A DNA stretch of 64,000 nucleotides from JALOLV01 sp046295175 (GTDB taxonomy: Bacteria; Bacteroidota; Bacteroidia; Cytophagales; Spirosomataceae): assembly GCA_046295175.1 (NCBI GenBank), contig JBKBNY010000003.1:310001-374000 (forward strand), written 5' to 3'. How positions within the stretch are numbered: the first letter of the stretch is position 1; every line of letters begins with the position of its first letter. The notes under the pieces were generated by a model that was not told where the DNA came from, searched no databases, and saw nothing but the letters and a program-made list of their open reading frames with translations. Below are positions 50,599 to 58,737 of the stretch, one piece after another. Made by a program: the position numbers and the translations under genes.

Positions 50599-53055
50599 AT
50601 GAAAGTTTTAAAATTCGGAGGAACATCTGTCGGTACTGTTGAGAGTATCAATCAAGTCATTGAAATTCTTCAAGACAACATCAAACAAGGTCGCAAAATC
50701 GCTGTGGTTTTCTCGGCAATGGGTGGAGTCACGAATCGCTTGATTGATATTGCCAAATTGGCTTCTCAAAACGACTCAGAGTATCTCGAACAGCTTCGCT
50801 CGGTCGAAGAACGCCATTTTAATGCGGTTCGAGGATTGATTGATGTGAAATCTCAAAGCAGTGTAATTGCCAAAGTAAAAGGTTTATTTAACGAATTAGA
50901 AGACCTTTTGCGTGGAATTGCTTTGATTCGTGAGCTTTCACTCCGAACGATGGACTTAGTAGTAAGTTTTGGCGAAAGACTTTCTACAACGATTGTTTCT
51001 GAAACCCTCAAATCTCGTGGGGTTGATGCCGAGTTTTTGGATGCTCGAAAAGTCATCAAAACCAATGATAATTTTGGGTATGCCGAAGTAAATTTTGATT
51101 TGACCAACGAATTAATCCGTAAGCATTTTGCCCAAACTAAGGCTTTGCAGTGTATTACTGGGTTTATCGGCTCGACGATAGATGGCGTTACGACTACGCT
51201 TGGTCGTGGCGGTTCGGATTACTCTGGGTCAATTTTTGGAGCAGCACTCAATGCCAGTGTAATAGAAATTTGGACGGATGTAGATGGAATGCTGACCTCT
51301 GACCCTCGTAAAGTTAAAAATGCCTTTACGATTCCGACAATTACCTACGCCGAAGCGATGGAATTATCGCATTTTGGGGCAAAAGTAATTTATCCACCGA
51401 GTCTAACGCCAGCGTTTCAGAAGAATATTCCATTAAAAATATTAAATACCTTCAATCCAAAACACGAAGGAACACTCGTTAGCAAAACAGCCGAAGAAAA
51501 AGAGTATCCAATAACTGGAATTTCTTCGATAGATGACATCGCTTTGGTGAATATCCAAGGAAGCGGAATGATTGGAGTCGCTGGTGTATCATCGAAATTA
51601 TTTTCGATTTTGGCCAAAAATAAGATTTCTGTTATACTGATTTCGCAGGCTTCATCCGAGCATTCAATCTGTTTTGCGGTTGACCCAAAATCGGCTTACG
51701 GCGTAAAAGAGATTCTCGAAGAAGGCTTCGCTGCCGAAATAGCACAAGGATTAGTCGATAATATCATCATCGAGCAAAGTCTTTCGGTTATTGCCGTTGT
51801 GGGCGAAGGCATGAAGTCTTCGTCGGGTACTTCGGGTAAATTATTCTCGGTACTTGGCAAAAACGGTATCAATGTGGTGGCTACTGCTCAAGGCTCTTCG
51901 GAGTTGAATATTTCGGTGGTAATCAACAAAAAAGATATTACAAAAGCTCTCAATGCCATTCACGAAACCTTCTTCCAGATTGATGGTTTGACATTGAATC
52001 TTTATTTAGTCGGAACAGGACTCATCGGAACGGCTCTTTTGAATCAAATCAATTCACAAAAAGCGTATTTGAAAGAACGTAAAAACCTCAATATCAAGCT
52101 GGTAGGTGTTACAAATTCACGCCGAATGTTGATTGATGCCGATGGTATTAGCCTTGATAACTGGAAAGATGATTTGACCGACAAAGGAGAATTAGCCAAT
52201 ATTGGCGGTTTTGTGAGCGAAGTCCAAGATTTGAATTTACCGTATTCAGTTTTCATTGATTGTACTGCCGATAAAAACATTGTTCAGTATTATTATTCGC
52301 TATTAAATAGCTCAGTATCAATCGTTACGCCGAATAAAGTTGCCAATTCGGGGCGTTACGAACAATACTACACGCTCCAAAAAGCGGCACAACGTCGTGG
52401 GGTGAAATTCTTATACGAAACCAACGTTGGGGCAGGTTTACCAATCATTAATACGCTTCAAGGGTTGATAACCAGCGGCGATAAGATTCACCGAATCGAA
52501 GCTGTGCTTTCGGGTACTTTGGCGTATATTTTTAATACATTTAAGGTAGGAGAGAGCTTTGTCGATGTTGTGAAAGAAGCAAAAGCTAAGGGCTATACCG
52601 AGCCAGACCCACGTGATGATTTGAGTGGTCAAGACGTTGCACGTAAAATCTTGATTTTGGCTCGCGAAACTGGTTTAAAAATCGAACCAGAAGAGGTAGA
52701 ACTAACGCCATTGCTCAACGAAGCCTGTTTAGCTGCTCCATCGGTCGATGAGTTTTTTGTAGAATTAGCTAAAGATAATGCCCGATTTGAGAAAATGTTG
52801 CTCGATGCCGAAGCCAATGGCGAAGTGTTGAGGTTTATCGCAACACTCGAAGATGGAAAGGCCTCGATTGCTCTCAAAACGGTTGGAAAATCGCATCCGT
52901 TTTTCAATTTGGCAGGTTCTGAAAATATCGTTTCGTTTACAACCGAACGTTACAAATTTAATCCGTTAGTTGTCAAAGGCCCAGGTGCAGGTGCCGAAGT
53001 TACGGCTTCGGGTGTTTTTGCCGATATTATGAGTATTAGTAGTTATTTGGTGTAG
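50599..53055 (+). CDS. thrA: Bifunctional aspartate kinase / homoserine dehydrogenase
   Basis: Catalyses the first and third steps from aspartate to homoserine, feeding threonine and methionine synthesis. 818 residues from MKVLKFGGTSVGTVESINQ; the 46 codons upstream in frame translate two hairpin repeats and are not counted. The aspartokinase domain (about 1-290) has KFGGTSVG, FGERLSTTIVS and TLGRGGSDYSGSI. Two ACT domains (about 310-455) suggest feedback control by threonine. The dehydrogenase (about 465-818) starts with the Rossmann GTGLIGTALL and has NKVANSGRYEQYY, VGAGLPIINTLQ, SGTLAYIFNTF and EPDPRDDLSGQDVARKI. It is followed by mazEF and then thrB. Confidence 0.96.
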   Translation: MKVLKFGGTSVGTVESINQVIEILQDNIKQGRKIAVVFSAMGGVTNRLIDIAKLASQNDSEYLEQLRSVEERHFNAVRGLIDVKSQSSVIAKVKGLFNELEDLLRGIALIRELSLRTMDLVVSFGERLSTTIVSETLKSRGVDAEFLDARKVIKTNDNFGYAEVNFDLTNELIRKHFAQTKALQCITGFIGSTIDGVTTTLGRGGSDYSGSIFGAALNASVIEIWTDVDGMLTSDPRKVKNAFTIPTITYAEAMELSHFGAKVIYPPSLTPAFQKNIPLKILNTFNPKHEGTLVSKTAEEKEYPITGISSIDDIALVNIQGSGMIGVAGVSSKLFSILAKNKISVILISQASSEHSICFAVDPKSAYGVKEILEEGFAAEIAQGLVDNIIIEQSLSVIAVVGEGMKSSSGTSGKLFSVLGKNGINVVATAQGSSELNISVVINKKDITKALNAIHETFFQIDGLTLNLYLVGTGLIGTALLNQINSQKAYLKERKNLNIKLVGVTNSRRMLIDADGISLDNWKDDLTDKGELANIGGFVSEVQDLNLPYSVFIDCTADKNIVQYYYSLLNSSVSIVTPNKVANSGRYEQYYTLQKAAQRRGVKFLYETNVGAGLPIINTLQGLITSGDKIHRIEAVLSGTLAYIFNTFKVGESFVDVVKEAKAKGYTEPDPRDDLSGQDVARKILILARETGLKIEPEEVELTPLLNEACLAAPSVDEFFVELAKDNARFEKMLLDAEANGEVLRFIATLEDGKASIALKTVGKSHPFFNLAGSENIVSFTTERYKFNPLVVKGPGAGAEVTASGVFADIMSISSYLV

Positions 53056-53101
53056 AGATTTGAGAATATTTTATTTGTTATAAACTATATTTTTAATTTA
53101 T

Positions 53102-53124
53102 TTGTAATTACAAAATAATTACAA
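53102..53124 (+). promoter_or_regulatory. Candidate MazE operator
   Basis: TTGTAATT (53102-53109) and its complement AATTACAA (53117-53124) form a perfect dyad ending one base before the mazE ATG. Within it lies a 14-bp palindrome TTTGTAATTACAAA (53101-53114). Antitoxins of this class repress their own promoter through such dyads. Confidence 0.55.
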
Positions 53125-53125
53125 T

Positions 53126-53383
53126 ATGACAGTTGATGTAATCAAAATCGGAAATTCTAAAGGCATACGACTCTCTAAAACAATCATTGAGCAATACAAT
53201 ATTGGCGAACAGGTTGAAATTATCTTTCGTAACGATGAAATTGTTTTACGTCCTAAAACTAAAGTACGAGAAGGCTGGGCTGATACCATCAGATTAGCTA
53301 ATTCTGTGAATAATGATACGATTTTAGACGAATTTAGTCAGATTAATAATAGATTTGATGAGGAGGAGTGGGAATGGAAGTAA
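53126..53383 (+). CDS. mazE: MazE/AbrB-family antitoxin
   Basis: An 85-residue antitoxin that would bind DNA and neutralise MazF. The N-terminal swapped-hairpin domain has the family pattern VIKIGNSKGIRLSKTIIEQY (4-23), then VEIIFRNDEIVLRPK. The acidic, less ordered C-terminus (about 55-85, ending NNRFDEEEWEWK) is the expected MazF-binding tail. The toxin gene begins inside its last codons, giving tight coupling. It lies between thrA and thrB, unrelated functions. Confidence 0.88.
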   Translation: MTVDVIKIGNSKGIRLSKTIIEQYNIGEQVEIIFRNDEIVLRPKTKVREGWADTIRLANSVNNDTILDEFSQINNRFDEEEWEWK

Positions 53384-53697
53384 AAAGAGAAGAGGTTTGG
53401 CTGATTCAATTAAATCCAACACAGGGTAGTGAAATAGCAAAGGTTCGCCCTTGTTTAGTGATTTCACCTTCCGATATTAACAAGTATCTCAATACAGTGT
53501 TGATTGCTCCTATGACCACTACAATCAAGCTATATCCAACTCGAATTGAAACAGTATTTCAGGATACAGAAGGGCAAGTAGCTATCGACCAAATGAGGGC
53601 TGTTGATAAGTCGAGGTTAATCCAGAAATTAGGAAAGATTGACTCTAAAACTTTTAAAGCAGTTTTGGCAACGATTCGGGAGTTATTTGAAGAGTAA
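53374..53697 (+). CDS. mazF: MazF/PemK-family toxin (mRNA interferase)
   Basis: A 107-residue ribonuclease toxin from MEVKREEVWLIQLNPTQGSE; this ATG is favoured over a GTG two codons earlier. Conserved PemK features are VWLIQLNPTQGSEIAKVRPC (Arg in the active site), VISPSDINKYLNTVLIAPMT with the catalytic Thr region, and AIDQMRAVDKSRLIQKLG. The length and all motifs look intact, so it is probably active. It overlaps mazE by ten bases. Confidence 0.9.
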   Translation: MEVKREEVWLIQLNPTQGSEIAKVRPCLVISPSDINKYLNTVLIAPMTTTIKLYPTRIETVFQDTEGQVAIDQMRAVDKSRLIQKLGKIDSKTFKAVLATIRELFEE

Positions 53698-53761
53698 ATT
53701 CATATTTCGCCATCTTTAATGTGTCGAATACCAAAATGGCGTATAAAATAAACCAAAGAAG

Positions 53762-54688
53762 ATGTCTTCAATAAAAATTTTTGCACCTGCAACTGTTGCC
53801 AATGTTGCTTGTGGTTTTGATATTTTCGGATTTGCTGTTGACAATCCGGGCGATGAAGTGATTGTGAGTAAACGCAACGACTCTCAGATTGTGATTACGA
53901 ATATTACGGGCGATGAAGGCAAATTAACCTACGATGTTAATCGAAATACCGTTACGGTACCAATTATTGCCTACCTCGAAAAAATTGGTGTAAAGCAAGG
54001 TTTTGATGTCGAATTACACAAAAAAATGCCCCTTGGTAGCGGACTCGGTAGTAGTTCGGCAAGTGCTGTTGCGGGTGTTTTTGCAGTGAATGAATTACTC
54101 GATAAACCATTGACAACCAAAGAATTACTGCCGTTTTCGATGGAGGGCGAGCGTGTTGCATGCGGCTCGGCCCATGCCGATAACGTTGCACCGTCGTTGT
54201 TGGGTGGTTTTGTTGTAGTTCGTAGCTATTATCCGCTTGATGTCTTCAAAATCAATACTCCTTCCGATTTATACGTTTCAATCGTACACCCCGATATTGA
54301 AGTAAATACCAAAGATGCACGTCATATTCTGCGAGCAGAAGTTTCGCTTAAAAACACAATTACCCAAATGGGAAATGTGGCAGGTATGATAACTGGTTTG
54401 TTATCAGATGATTATGAATTGATTGGACGTTCGATGAAAGATGTAATTATCGAGCCAGTTCGCTCGATTCTGATTCCTGAATTCGACAATGTAAAGCAAG
54501 CCGCTCTCAATACAGGGGCATTGGGTTGCAGCATTTCGGGGGCTGGCCCGTCAATATTTGCATTCTCAAAGGGCTTAGAAACCGCTCAAAAAGTAGGTGC
54601 AGCCATGAAATCTACCTTTGAATCTGCCGGAATCGACACTAATTTATTTGTTTCGGGAATTAATCAGCAAGGTCCAAAGGTTATATAA
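53762..54688 (+). CDS. thrB: Homoserine kinase
   Basis: Phosphorylates homoserine on the way to threonine. 308 residues of the GHMP kinase family. The substrate loop at the start is APATVANVACGFDIFGFAV, the ATP loop is KMPLGSGLGSSSASA (about 88-102), and the third motif is GCSISGAGPSIFAF. Length is normal. It is separated from thrA only by mazEF, so thrA-mazEF-thrB may be one transcript; threonine synthase is not in the window. An SDR gene follows 46 bases later. Confidence 0.95.
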   Translation: MSSIKIFAPATVANVACGFDIFGFAVDNPGDEVIVSKRNDSQIVITNITGDEGKLTYDVNRNTVTVPIIAYLEKIGVKQGFDVELHKKMPLGSGLGSSSASAVAGVFAVNELLDKPLTTKELLPFSMEGERVACGSAHADNVAPSLLGGFVVVRSYYPLDVFKINTPSDLYVSIVHPDIEVNTKDARHILRAEVSLKNTITQMGNVAGMITGLLSDDYELIGRSMKDVIIEPVRSILIPEFDNVKQAALNTGALGCSISGAGPSIFAFSKGLETAQKVGAAMKSTFESAGIDTNLFVSGINQQGPKVI

Positions 54689-54734
54689 ATAAGTATGGTT
54701 CGCAGTTGCGACAACAAATTTCGATTAACTTCTT

Positions 54735-55490
54735 ATGAATCAACGAATTGCACTCATCACTGGAGCGTCTTCGGGTATCGGCAGAGCCACTGCCCAAGCG
54801 TTTGCTCAAAATGGTATTAATCTAATATTATGTGGCCGTCGTCAAGAAAGGTTAGACGAACTCAAAACCGAATTATCTGAATTGGTAAAGGTAACTACGC
54901 TTACTTTTGATGTACGAAAAAAAGACGAAGTTTTGGTTGCAATAGGTTCATTATCAGACGATTGGAAGAATATTGATATATTGGTTAATAACGCAGGGAA
55001 TGCTCATGGCTTATCACCAATTAATGAAGGAAGCCTCGATGATTGGGATGCCATGATTGATGGTAATGTACAAGGATTATTGTACGTTTCTAAGGCTGTT
55101 ATGCCGATAATGGTTGAGCGAAAAACGGGTCATATCGTTAATTTGAGTTCGGTTGCGGGTAAGTGGACATACGCCAATGGGGCAGTTTATTGTGCCTCAA
55201 AAGCCGCTGTTGAAGCACTAAGTGAGGGAATGCGTTTAGATTTGACGCAGCACGGTATCAAGATTACAAATATAGCTCCGGGGGCTGTTGAAACAGAGTT
55301 CTCGGTTGTTCGATTCAAAGGAGATGTTGACCGTGCCAAAAAAGTTTATGAAGGATTCGACCCGATTCTCCCAGAAGACGTAGCGGATGCTATTCTGTAT
55401 GCGGTAAACACGCCCAAAAGAGTTACGATTGCCGATATTGTTTTGTATGCGGGTGCCCAAGCTGCCCCAACGGTAATTCATCGAAAATAG
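54735..55490 (+). CDS. Short-chain dehydrogenase/reductase (YdfG-like)
   Basis: A 251-residue NAD(P)-dependent oxidoreductase. The cofactor loop is TGASSGIGRATA (9-20), with CGRRQ after the second strand, suggesting NADP. NNAG is at 85-88. The catalytic Ser139, Tyr152 and Lys156 appear in NLSSVAG and YCASK. The IAPGAVETEFSVVRFKGD stretch and overall length resemble E. coli YdfG, which acts on serine and 3-hydroxy acids. The substrate is therefore a good guess only. It is the last gene of the thrA-thrB direction before a 490-base gap. Confidence 0.9.
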   Translation: MNQRIALITGASSGIGRATAQAFAQNGINLILCGRRQERLDELKTELSELVKVTTLTFDVRKKDEVLVAIGSLSDDWKNIDILVNNAGNAHGLSPINEGSLDDWDAMIDGNVQGLLYVSKAVMPIMVERKTGHIVNLSSVAGKWTYANGAVYCASKAAVEALSEGMRLDLTQHGIKITNIAPGAVETEFSVVRFKGDVDRAKKVYEGFDPILPEDVADAILYAVNTPKRVTIADIVLYAGAQAAPTVIHRK

Positions 55491-55546
55491 AACAAATTCT
55501 GCAGTATTTATTCGCTTTCGGTTGATAAAATCGTATTTTTAAATTT

Positions 55547-55630
55547 ACCACTAAGCTCACGTAGAACACATAGATTCACTTAGTTTGATTATTTATTAGT
55601 GAAACTTTTTGTCCTAAGTTCCTTAGTGGT
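55547..55630. repeat. CACTAAG-type hairpin repeat, copy 2
   Basis: An 84-bp element bounded by ACCACTAAG (55547-55555) and CTTAGTGGT (55622-55630), which are perfect complements. Internal words such as TCACTTAG and CCTAAGTT match the layout of the 82-bp element at 4564-4645. Confidence 0.75.
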
Positions 55631-55673
55631 GATTTTATTTTTACATGCTATTACACGAAGGGGCATAATAAAG

Positions 55674-55712
55674 TCGTCAATAAGTAATTGATATTCAGTT
55701 ATTTATTGACGA
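55674..55712 (+). terminator. TCGTCAATAA hairpin with T-rich tail
   Basis: A perfect 10-bp stem (55674-55683 with 55703-55712), followed by TTTATTTTTT on the plus strand. It probably ends transcription from the SDR/thr direction. Confidence 0.7.
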
Positions 55713-55854
55713 TTTATTTTTTGATTAGTCCATTCTGAAAATTTGCAATTTTGTTAAACAAAATGTGAAAATTTAAAGTAAATACTCATCAAAATAACAG
55801 CTTATACAAAATAATTTTATTGTATTTGAATCAAAAGAAGATTTCAAAATGTAT

Positions 55855-55872
55855 TGATAATCAGCTAATTAT
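55855..55872 (-). repeat. 18-bp dispersed motif, copy 2 (opposite strand)
   Basis: Reads ATAATTAGCTGATTATCA on the minus strand, two changes from copy 1. It lies in the gap upstream of the U32 gene. Confidence 0.5.
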
Positions 55873-55948
55873 GTAGCTTGTTCGATATATTCAACTCATT
55901 CTATTGATTCGTCATTAGACTTATCCACAATTGTTCGATTGTATTTCG

Positions 55949-55956
55949 TATTTTTG
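55949..55956 (+). promoter_or_regulatory. Candidate -7 box of the U32 gene
   Basis: TATTTTTG fits TAnnTTTG, 26 bases before the chosen ATG, with a TTG 15 bases upstream (55931-55933). Same spacing as the thrA candidate. Confidence 0.35.
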
Positions 55957-55982
55957 TGGCTTGATTGGAAGTTAATAAAAAT

Positions 55983-57890
55983 ATGAGTAGCAAAGACGGT
56001 AATAGAAAAAAAATTGAGATTCTTGCACCAGCCAAAAACTTGATTCAAGGTATGGCAGCAATCAATGCGGGTGCAGATGCAGTATATATTGGAGCTCCGC
56101 AATTTGGGGCAAGAACAAACGCCACTAATTCGGTAGAAGACATTGCCGAAATGGTTCGCTATGCTCACTTGTTTAAGGCTCAGGTTTTTGTGGTAATCAA
56201 TACCATTTTGTACGATGACGAATTAGAAACGTGTCGAAAGCTGATTTATGAACTTTATGAAATCGGTGTAGATGCCCTAATTGTGCAAGACATGGCCATT
56301 ATGGAGATGGATTTGCCTCCAATCGTGATTCATGCCAGTACACAAGCAAATAATAGAGACCCTAAACACGTGAAATTTTTGGCCGATGCGGGTATGAAAC
56401 GTGTGGTTTTAGCCCGTGAATTGAACTTAGACCAAATCAGAGAGATTCATGAAGCTACAGATGTCGAACTCGAATTCTTTGTTTCGGGAGCGTTGTGTGT
56501 TTCGTTTAGCGGAAACTGCTACATGAGTATTGCAGGTGGCGAACGCAGTGCAAACCGTGGTTCGTGTGCCCAAAACTGCCGTTTACCTTACCAATTGATT
56601 GACGGAAACGGCACAACTCTTATCGAAAATAGTCATTTACTCTCAATCAAGGATTTAGATTTAAGCGACCAACTCCCTAACCTCATCGAAGCCGGGATTT
56701 GTTCTTTCAAAATTGAAGGTCGTCTGAAAGACATCGTTTATGTAAAAAATAATACTTCATATCTCAGAAAAAAATTAGATACTTTCTTAGATGCCAATGC
56801 TGACCGATACCAAAAGGCATCTTCGGGAAGGACATTCTACAACTTCGAGCCAGAATTAGATAGGAGTTTTAATCGTGGATATACCGATTATTTTGTGAAT
56901 AAACGCAAAGAAAAGATTGGAAATTGGGAAAGCCCTAAATCGCAAGGTCAGTATATCGGTAAACTTCTCGAAATCAAAGCAAATGGATATGTAATAGAAA
57001 ACTACGAGAAGCTAAACAATGGCGACGGACTCTATTTTATAAATGCCAATGGTGAGGCAGATGGTGCTCAAATCAACGTTATTTTTAACAATATTGTGAT
57101 TCCGAATACCTTTAAGCCATTGCCAATCGGGACGGTCATTTACCGAAATTCGGATGCCGAATTCAATAAAATGGTTGAAAAAGAAAACAGTGCAGTACGC
57201 AAAATTGGCGTTAAACTGTTTTTTGGCGAAACTTCTGATGGATTTAGATTGACGGCTATCGACGAAGACGGACACCAAAACACTGTAGAAATGCAAGCTG
57301 AGAAGGTATTGGCCAATTCTACTGAGTCGGTTATTCCAAATATCAAGAAAAATCTATCAAAAACGGGCAATACTCCTTTTGTTGTTGATGATATTGAGGT
57401 CGATTTTTCGGGTAATTGGTTTTTGCCCATTTCAAAAGTAAACGAAATCAGAAGAGAGGTACTTGACCAATTGGTAGATATTCGTGTGAAAGAATATCAC
57501 CGAGAAGAATTCCCGATTCAGAAAACCAATCATCCATATCCAGTAAGTGCTTTAGATTATACATACAATGTTTCAAACCGCCTGGCAAGGGCATTTTATA
57601 CCCGTCACGGCGTTTCAGAAATCGAAAAAGCATTCGAACTACAATGGGACCCAGGCAAATCTCGTGTAATGACAACTAAGTATTGTGTCAAGTACGAGTT
57701 GGGCAAATGTGCCAAGTTTCAGCGTGATACAATGGGCGAGAAGCTGGTAGAACCATTGACCCTCAAACATGGCGAAAACGAATATAAATTGAAGTTTAAT
57801 TGTAAGCCTTGCGAAATGGAAATCTGGGAGAAAGATGCCGAATTAGAATACGAAGACGAGGATGAGCAATTGGGCATAACAGTGAGATAA
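55983..57890 (+). CDS. U32 peptidase family protein (RlhA/TrhP-like RNA hydroxylation)
   Basis: A 635-residue cytoplasmic protein from MSSKDGNRKKIEILAPAKN; a TTG six codons upstream is rejected. The N-terminal barrel has GADAVYIGAPQFGART, VVINTILYDDELE, IVIHASTQANNRDP and the U32 signature region ELEFFVSGALCVSFSGNCYM, with SANRGSCAQNCRLPY adding the conserved Cys. A second Cys set near the C-terminus (TKYCVKYELGKCAKF and FNCKPCEME) could hold an iron-sulfur cluster. Relatives of this length include E. coli RlhA, and shorter ones TrhP, which make 5-hydroxycytidine in 23S rRNA or hydroxyuridine in tRNA. The exact RNA target cannot be read. It is followed by a clear terminator and stands alone. 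Confidence 0.85.
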   Translation: MSSKDGNRKKIEILAPAKNLIQGMAAINAGADAVYIGAPQFGARTNATNSVEDIAEMVRYAHLFKAQVFVVINTILYDDELETCRKLIYELYEIGVDALIVQDMAIMEMDLPPIVIHASTQANNRDPKHVKFLADAGMKRVVLARELNLDQIREIHEATDVELEFFVSGALCVSFSGNCYMSIAGGERSANRGSCAQNCRLPYQLIDGNGTTLIENSHLLSIKDLDLSDQLPNLIEAGICSFKIEGRLKDIVYVKNNTSYLRKKLDTFLDANADRYQKASSGRTFYNFEPELDRSFNRGYTDYFVNKRKEKIGNWESPKSQGQYIGKLLEIKANGYVIENYEKLNNGDGLYFINANGEADGAQINVIFNNIVIPNTFKPLPIGTVIYRNSDAEFNKMVEKENSAVRKIGVKLFFGETSDGFRLTAIDEDGHQNTVEMQAEKVLANSTESVIPNIKKNLSKTGNTPFVVDDIEVDFSGNWFLPISKVNEIRREVLDQLVDIRVKEYHREEFPIQKTNHPYPVSALDYTYNVSNRLARAFYTRHGVSEIEKAFELQWDPGKSRVMTTKYCVKYELGKCAKFQRDTMGEKLVEPLTLKHGENEYKLKFNCKPCEMEIWEKDAELEYEDEDEQLGITVR

Positions 57891-57900
57891 AACGATAATT

Positions 57901-57950
57901 TGGTAGTCATAATCTTTATTTTGTATCCAAGATTTGACTACCATTTTTTT
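57901..57950 (+). terminator. Intrinsic terminator after the U32 gene
   Basis: TGGTAGTCA(T)AATCTT pairs with 57929-57943 (one bulge) and ends in seven T residues, ten bases after the stop. Confidence 0.9.
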
Positions 57951-58017
57951 AATTTCTTCAATACAGAATCCAACCATTTTTGATGTATCAGAATCCTTCA
58001 TAAAACTCTAAAATTTT

Positions 58018-58368
58018 ATGAAAAAGCTATACATTTTACTCTTTTCTACTTTGGTTTTTGCTTGTAACCGAGGAGATTTTCCTACTCCAAATGGCGAAGA
58101 GAAGACCATTGAATTAGAAAACATGGCAATCTTTAAGTCAGGAATTACTGTCTCGTTCAATGAATTGAAAGGCGATGGTATTAAACTAAATGTTTCAAAT
58201 TCGGTCAGTTCGTGTAGTTGTGATTATAAAGATGTAATTTTTCAAATCCCAAATTCTAAAAAGGCAGTTCAGACAACCTTACAAATCAGAGGAAAAAGTT
58301 ATGTAGTTGCCTTAAAATCAGTCAATAAAGTAAATAAAACCATTATTGTTGTTGTTGCAGAAAAATAA
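58018..58368 (+). CDS. Small lipoprotein of unknown function
   Basis: A 116-residue exported lipoprotein; the signal peptide ends LVFAC (Cys16). The mature part has a double-Cys word SSCSCDY near 76-82, then two strands (KAVQTTLQIRGKSYVVALKS, KTIIVVVAEK). No family recognised; the Cys pair could bind metal or form a disulfide. It precedes the SAM riboswitch region by 60 bases, with no sign that they are connected. Confidence 0.65.
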   Translation: MKKLYILLFSTLVFACNRGDFPTPNGEEKTIELENMAIFKSGITVSFNELKGDGIKLNVSNSVSSCSCDYKDVIFQIPNSKKAVQTTLQIRGKSYVVALKSVNKVNKTIIVVVAEK

Positions 58369-58429
58369 AAATATTGATTTTGTTTTGTAACATTCAAATC
58401 CACACCTAATTTTGTAGCGTTATTCATTC

Positions 58430-58550
58430 TCCGATAAAGAGATTGATTTATACAGACGAAGGGAGAGAATAGGCTCTGTGAACTTCGGACAACCTGCCCC
58501 GCCTCCATACGGGTAAGGTGCCAAAACCTACCGAAATCGGGTGATTTCGG
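58430..58550 (+). promoter_or_regulatory. SAM-I (S-box) riboswitch
   Basis: Conserved S-box landmarks occur in order: AAAGAGA (58437-58443), GGGAGA, GGCTCTGTGAACTTCGGACA (58472-58491) followed by ACC, and GGTGCCAAAACCTACC (58517-58532), the P4 region. P1 would pair CCGAT (58431-58435) with ATCGG (58536-58540). A second hairpin, CCGAAATC with GATTTCGG (58531-58550), shares bases with the 3' strand of P1, so the two exclude each other: a plausible switch. It controls the metY gene downstream (O-acetylhomoserine sulfhydrylase), as expected for methionine feedback. The segment around 58444-58460 departs from the common consensus and may be an enlarged P2. Confidence 0.85.
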
Positions 58551-58570
58551 GTTTATAAACAATCAAAGCA

Positions 58571-58630
58571 ATGCAAAACACTTTTCACATTCGCCGAATG
58601 TGTGTGCCACCACAGCACACAAATCTCTGA
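58571..58630 (+). CDS. 19-codon ORF between the SAM riboswitch and metY, with alternative hairpins
   Basis: ATG to TGA, encoding MQNTFHIRRMCVPPQHTNL, 20 bases after the riboswitch hairpin and 107 before metY. Two stems overlap it and exclude each other: CACATTC with GAATGTG (58586-58602) and TGTGTGC with GCACACA (58601-58621). A short ORF plus competing stems is the layout of a translational or attenuation leader. The peptide has one Cys and two Met, but no run of a single amino acid. Whether it is translated is unknown. Confidence 0.35.
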   Translation: MQNTFHIRRMCVPPQHTNL

Positions 58631-58737
58631 TTTTATTATCGTTTGTCTATCTACGCCTCAAATCGAGACGCAAAGACGATTTATTCTCAAAACTGAAATT
58701 GTAAATCAAAATTCGTAAATCATAAATCAATATAGTC

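Larger units (their letters stand above)
55491..55982. other. Large intergenic gap rich in repeats
   Basis: The 492-base space contains, in order, the CACTAAG element, a terminator hairpin, the 18-bp motif copy and a candidate -7 box, each listed separately. Between them the sequence is very AT-rich (55720-55850). No ORF of useful length, tRNA or other RNA gene is seen. Confidence 0.6.
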
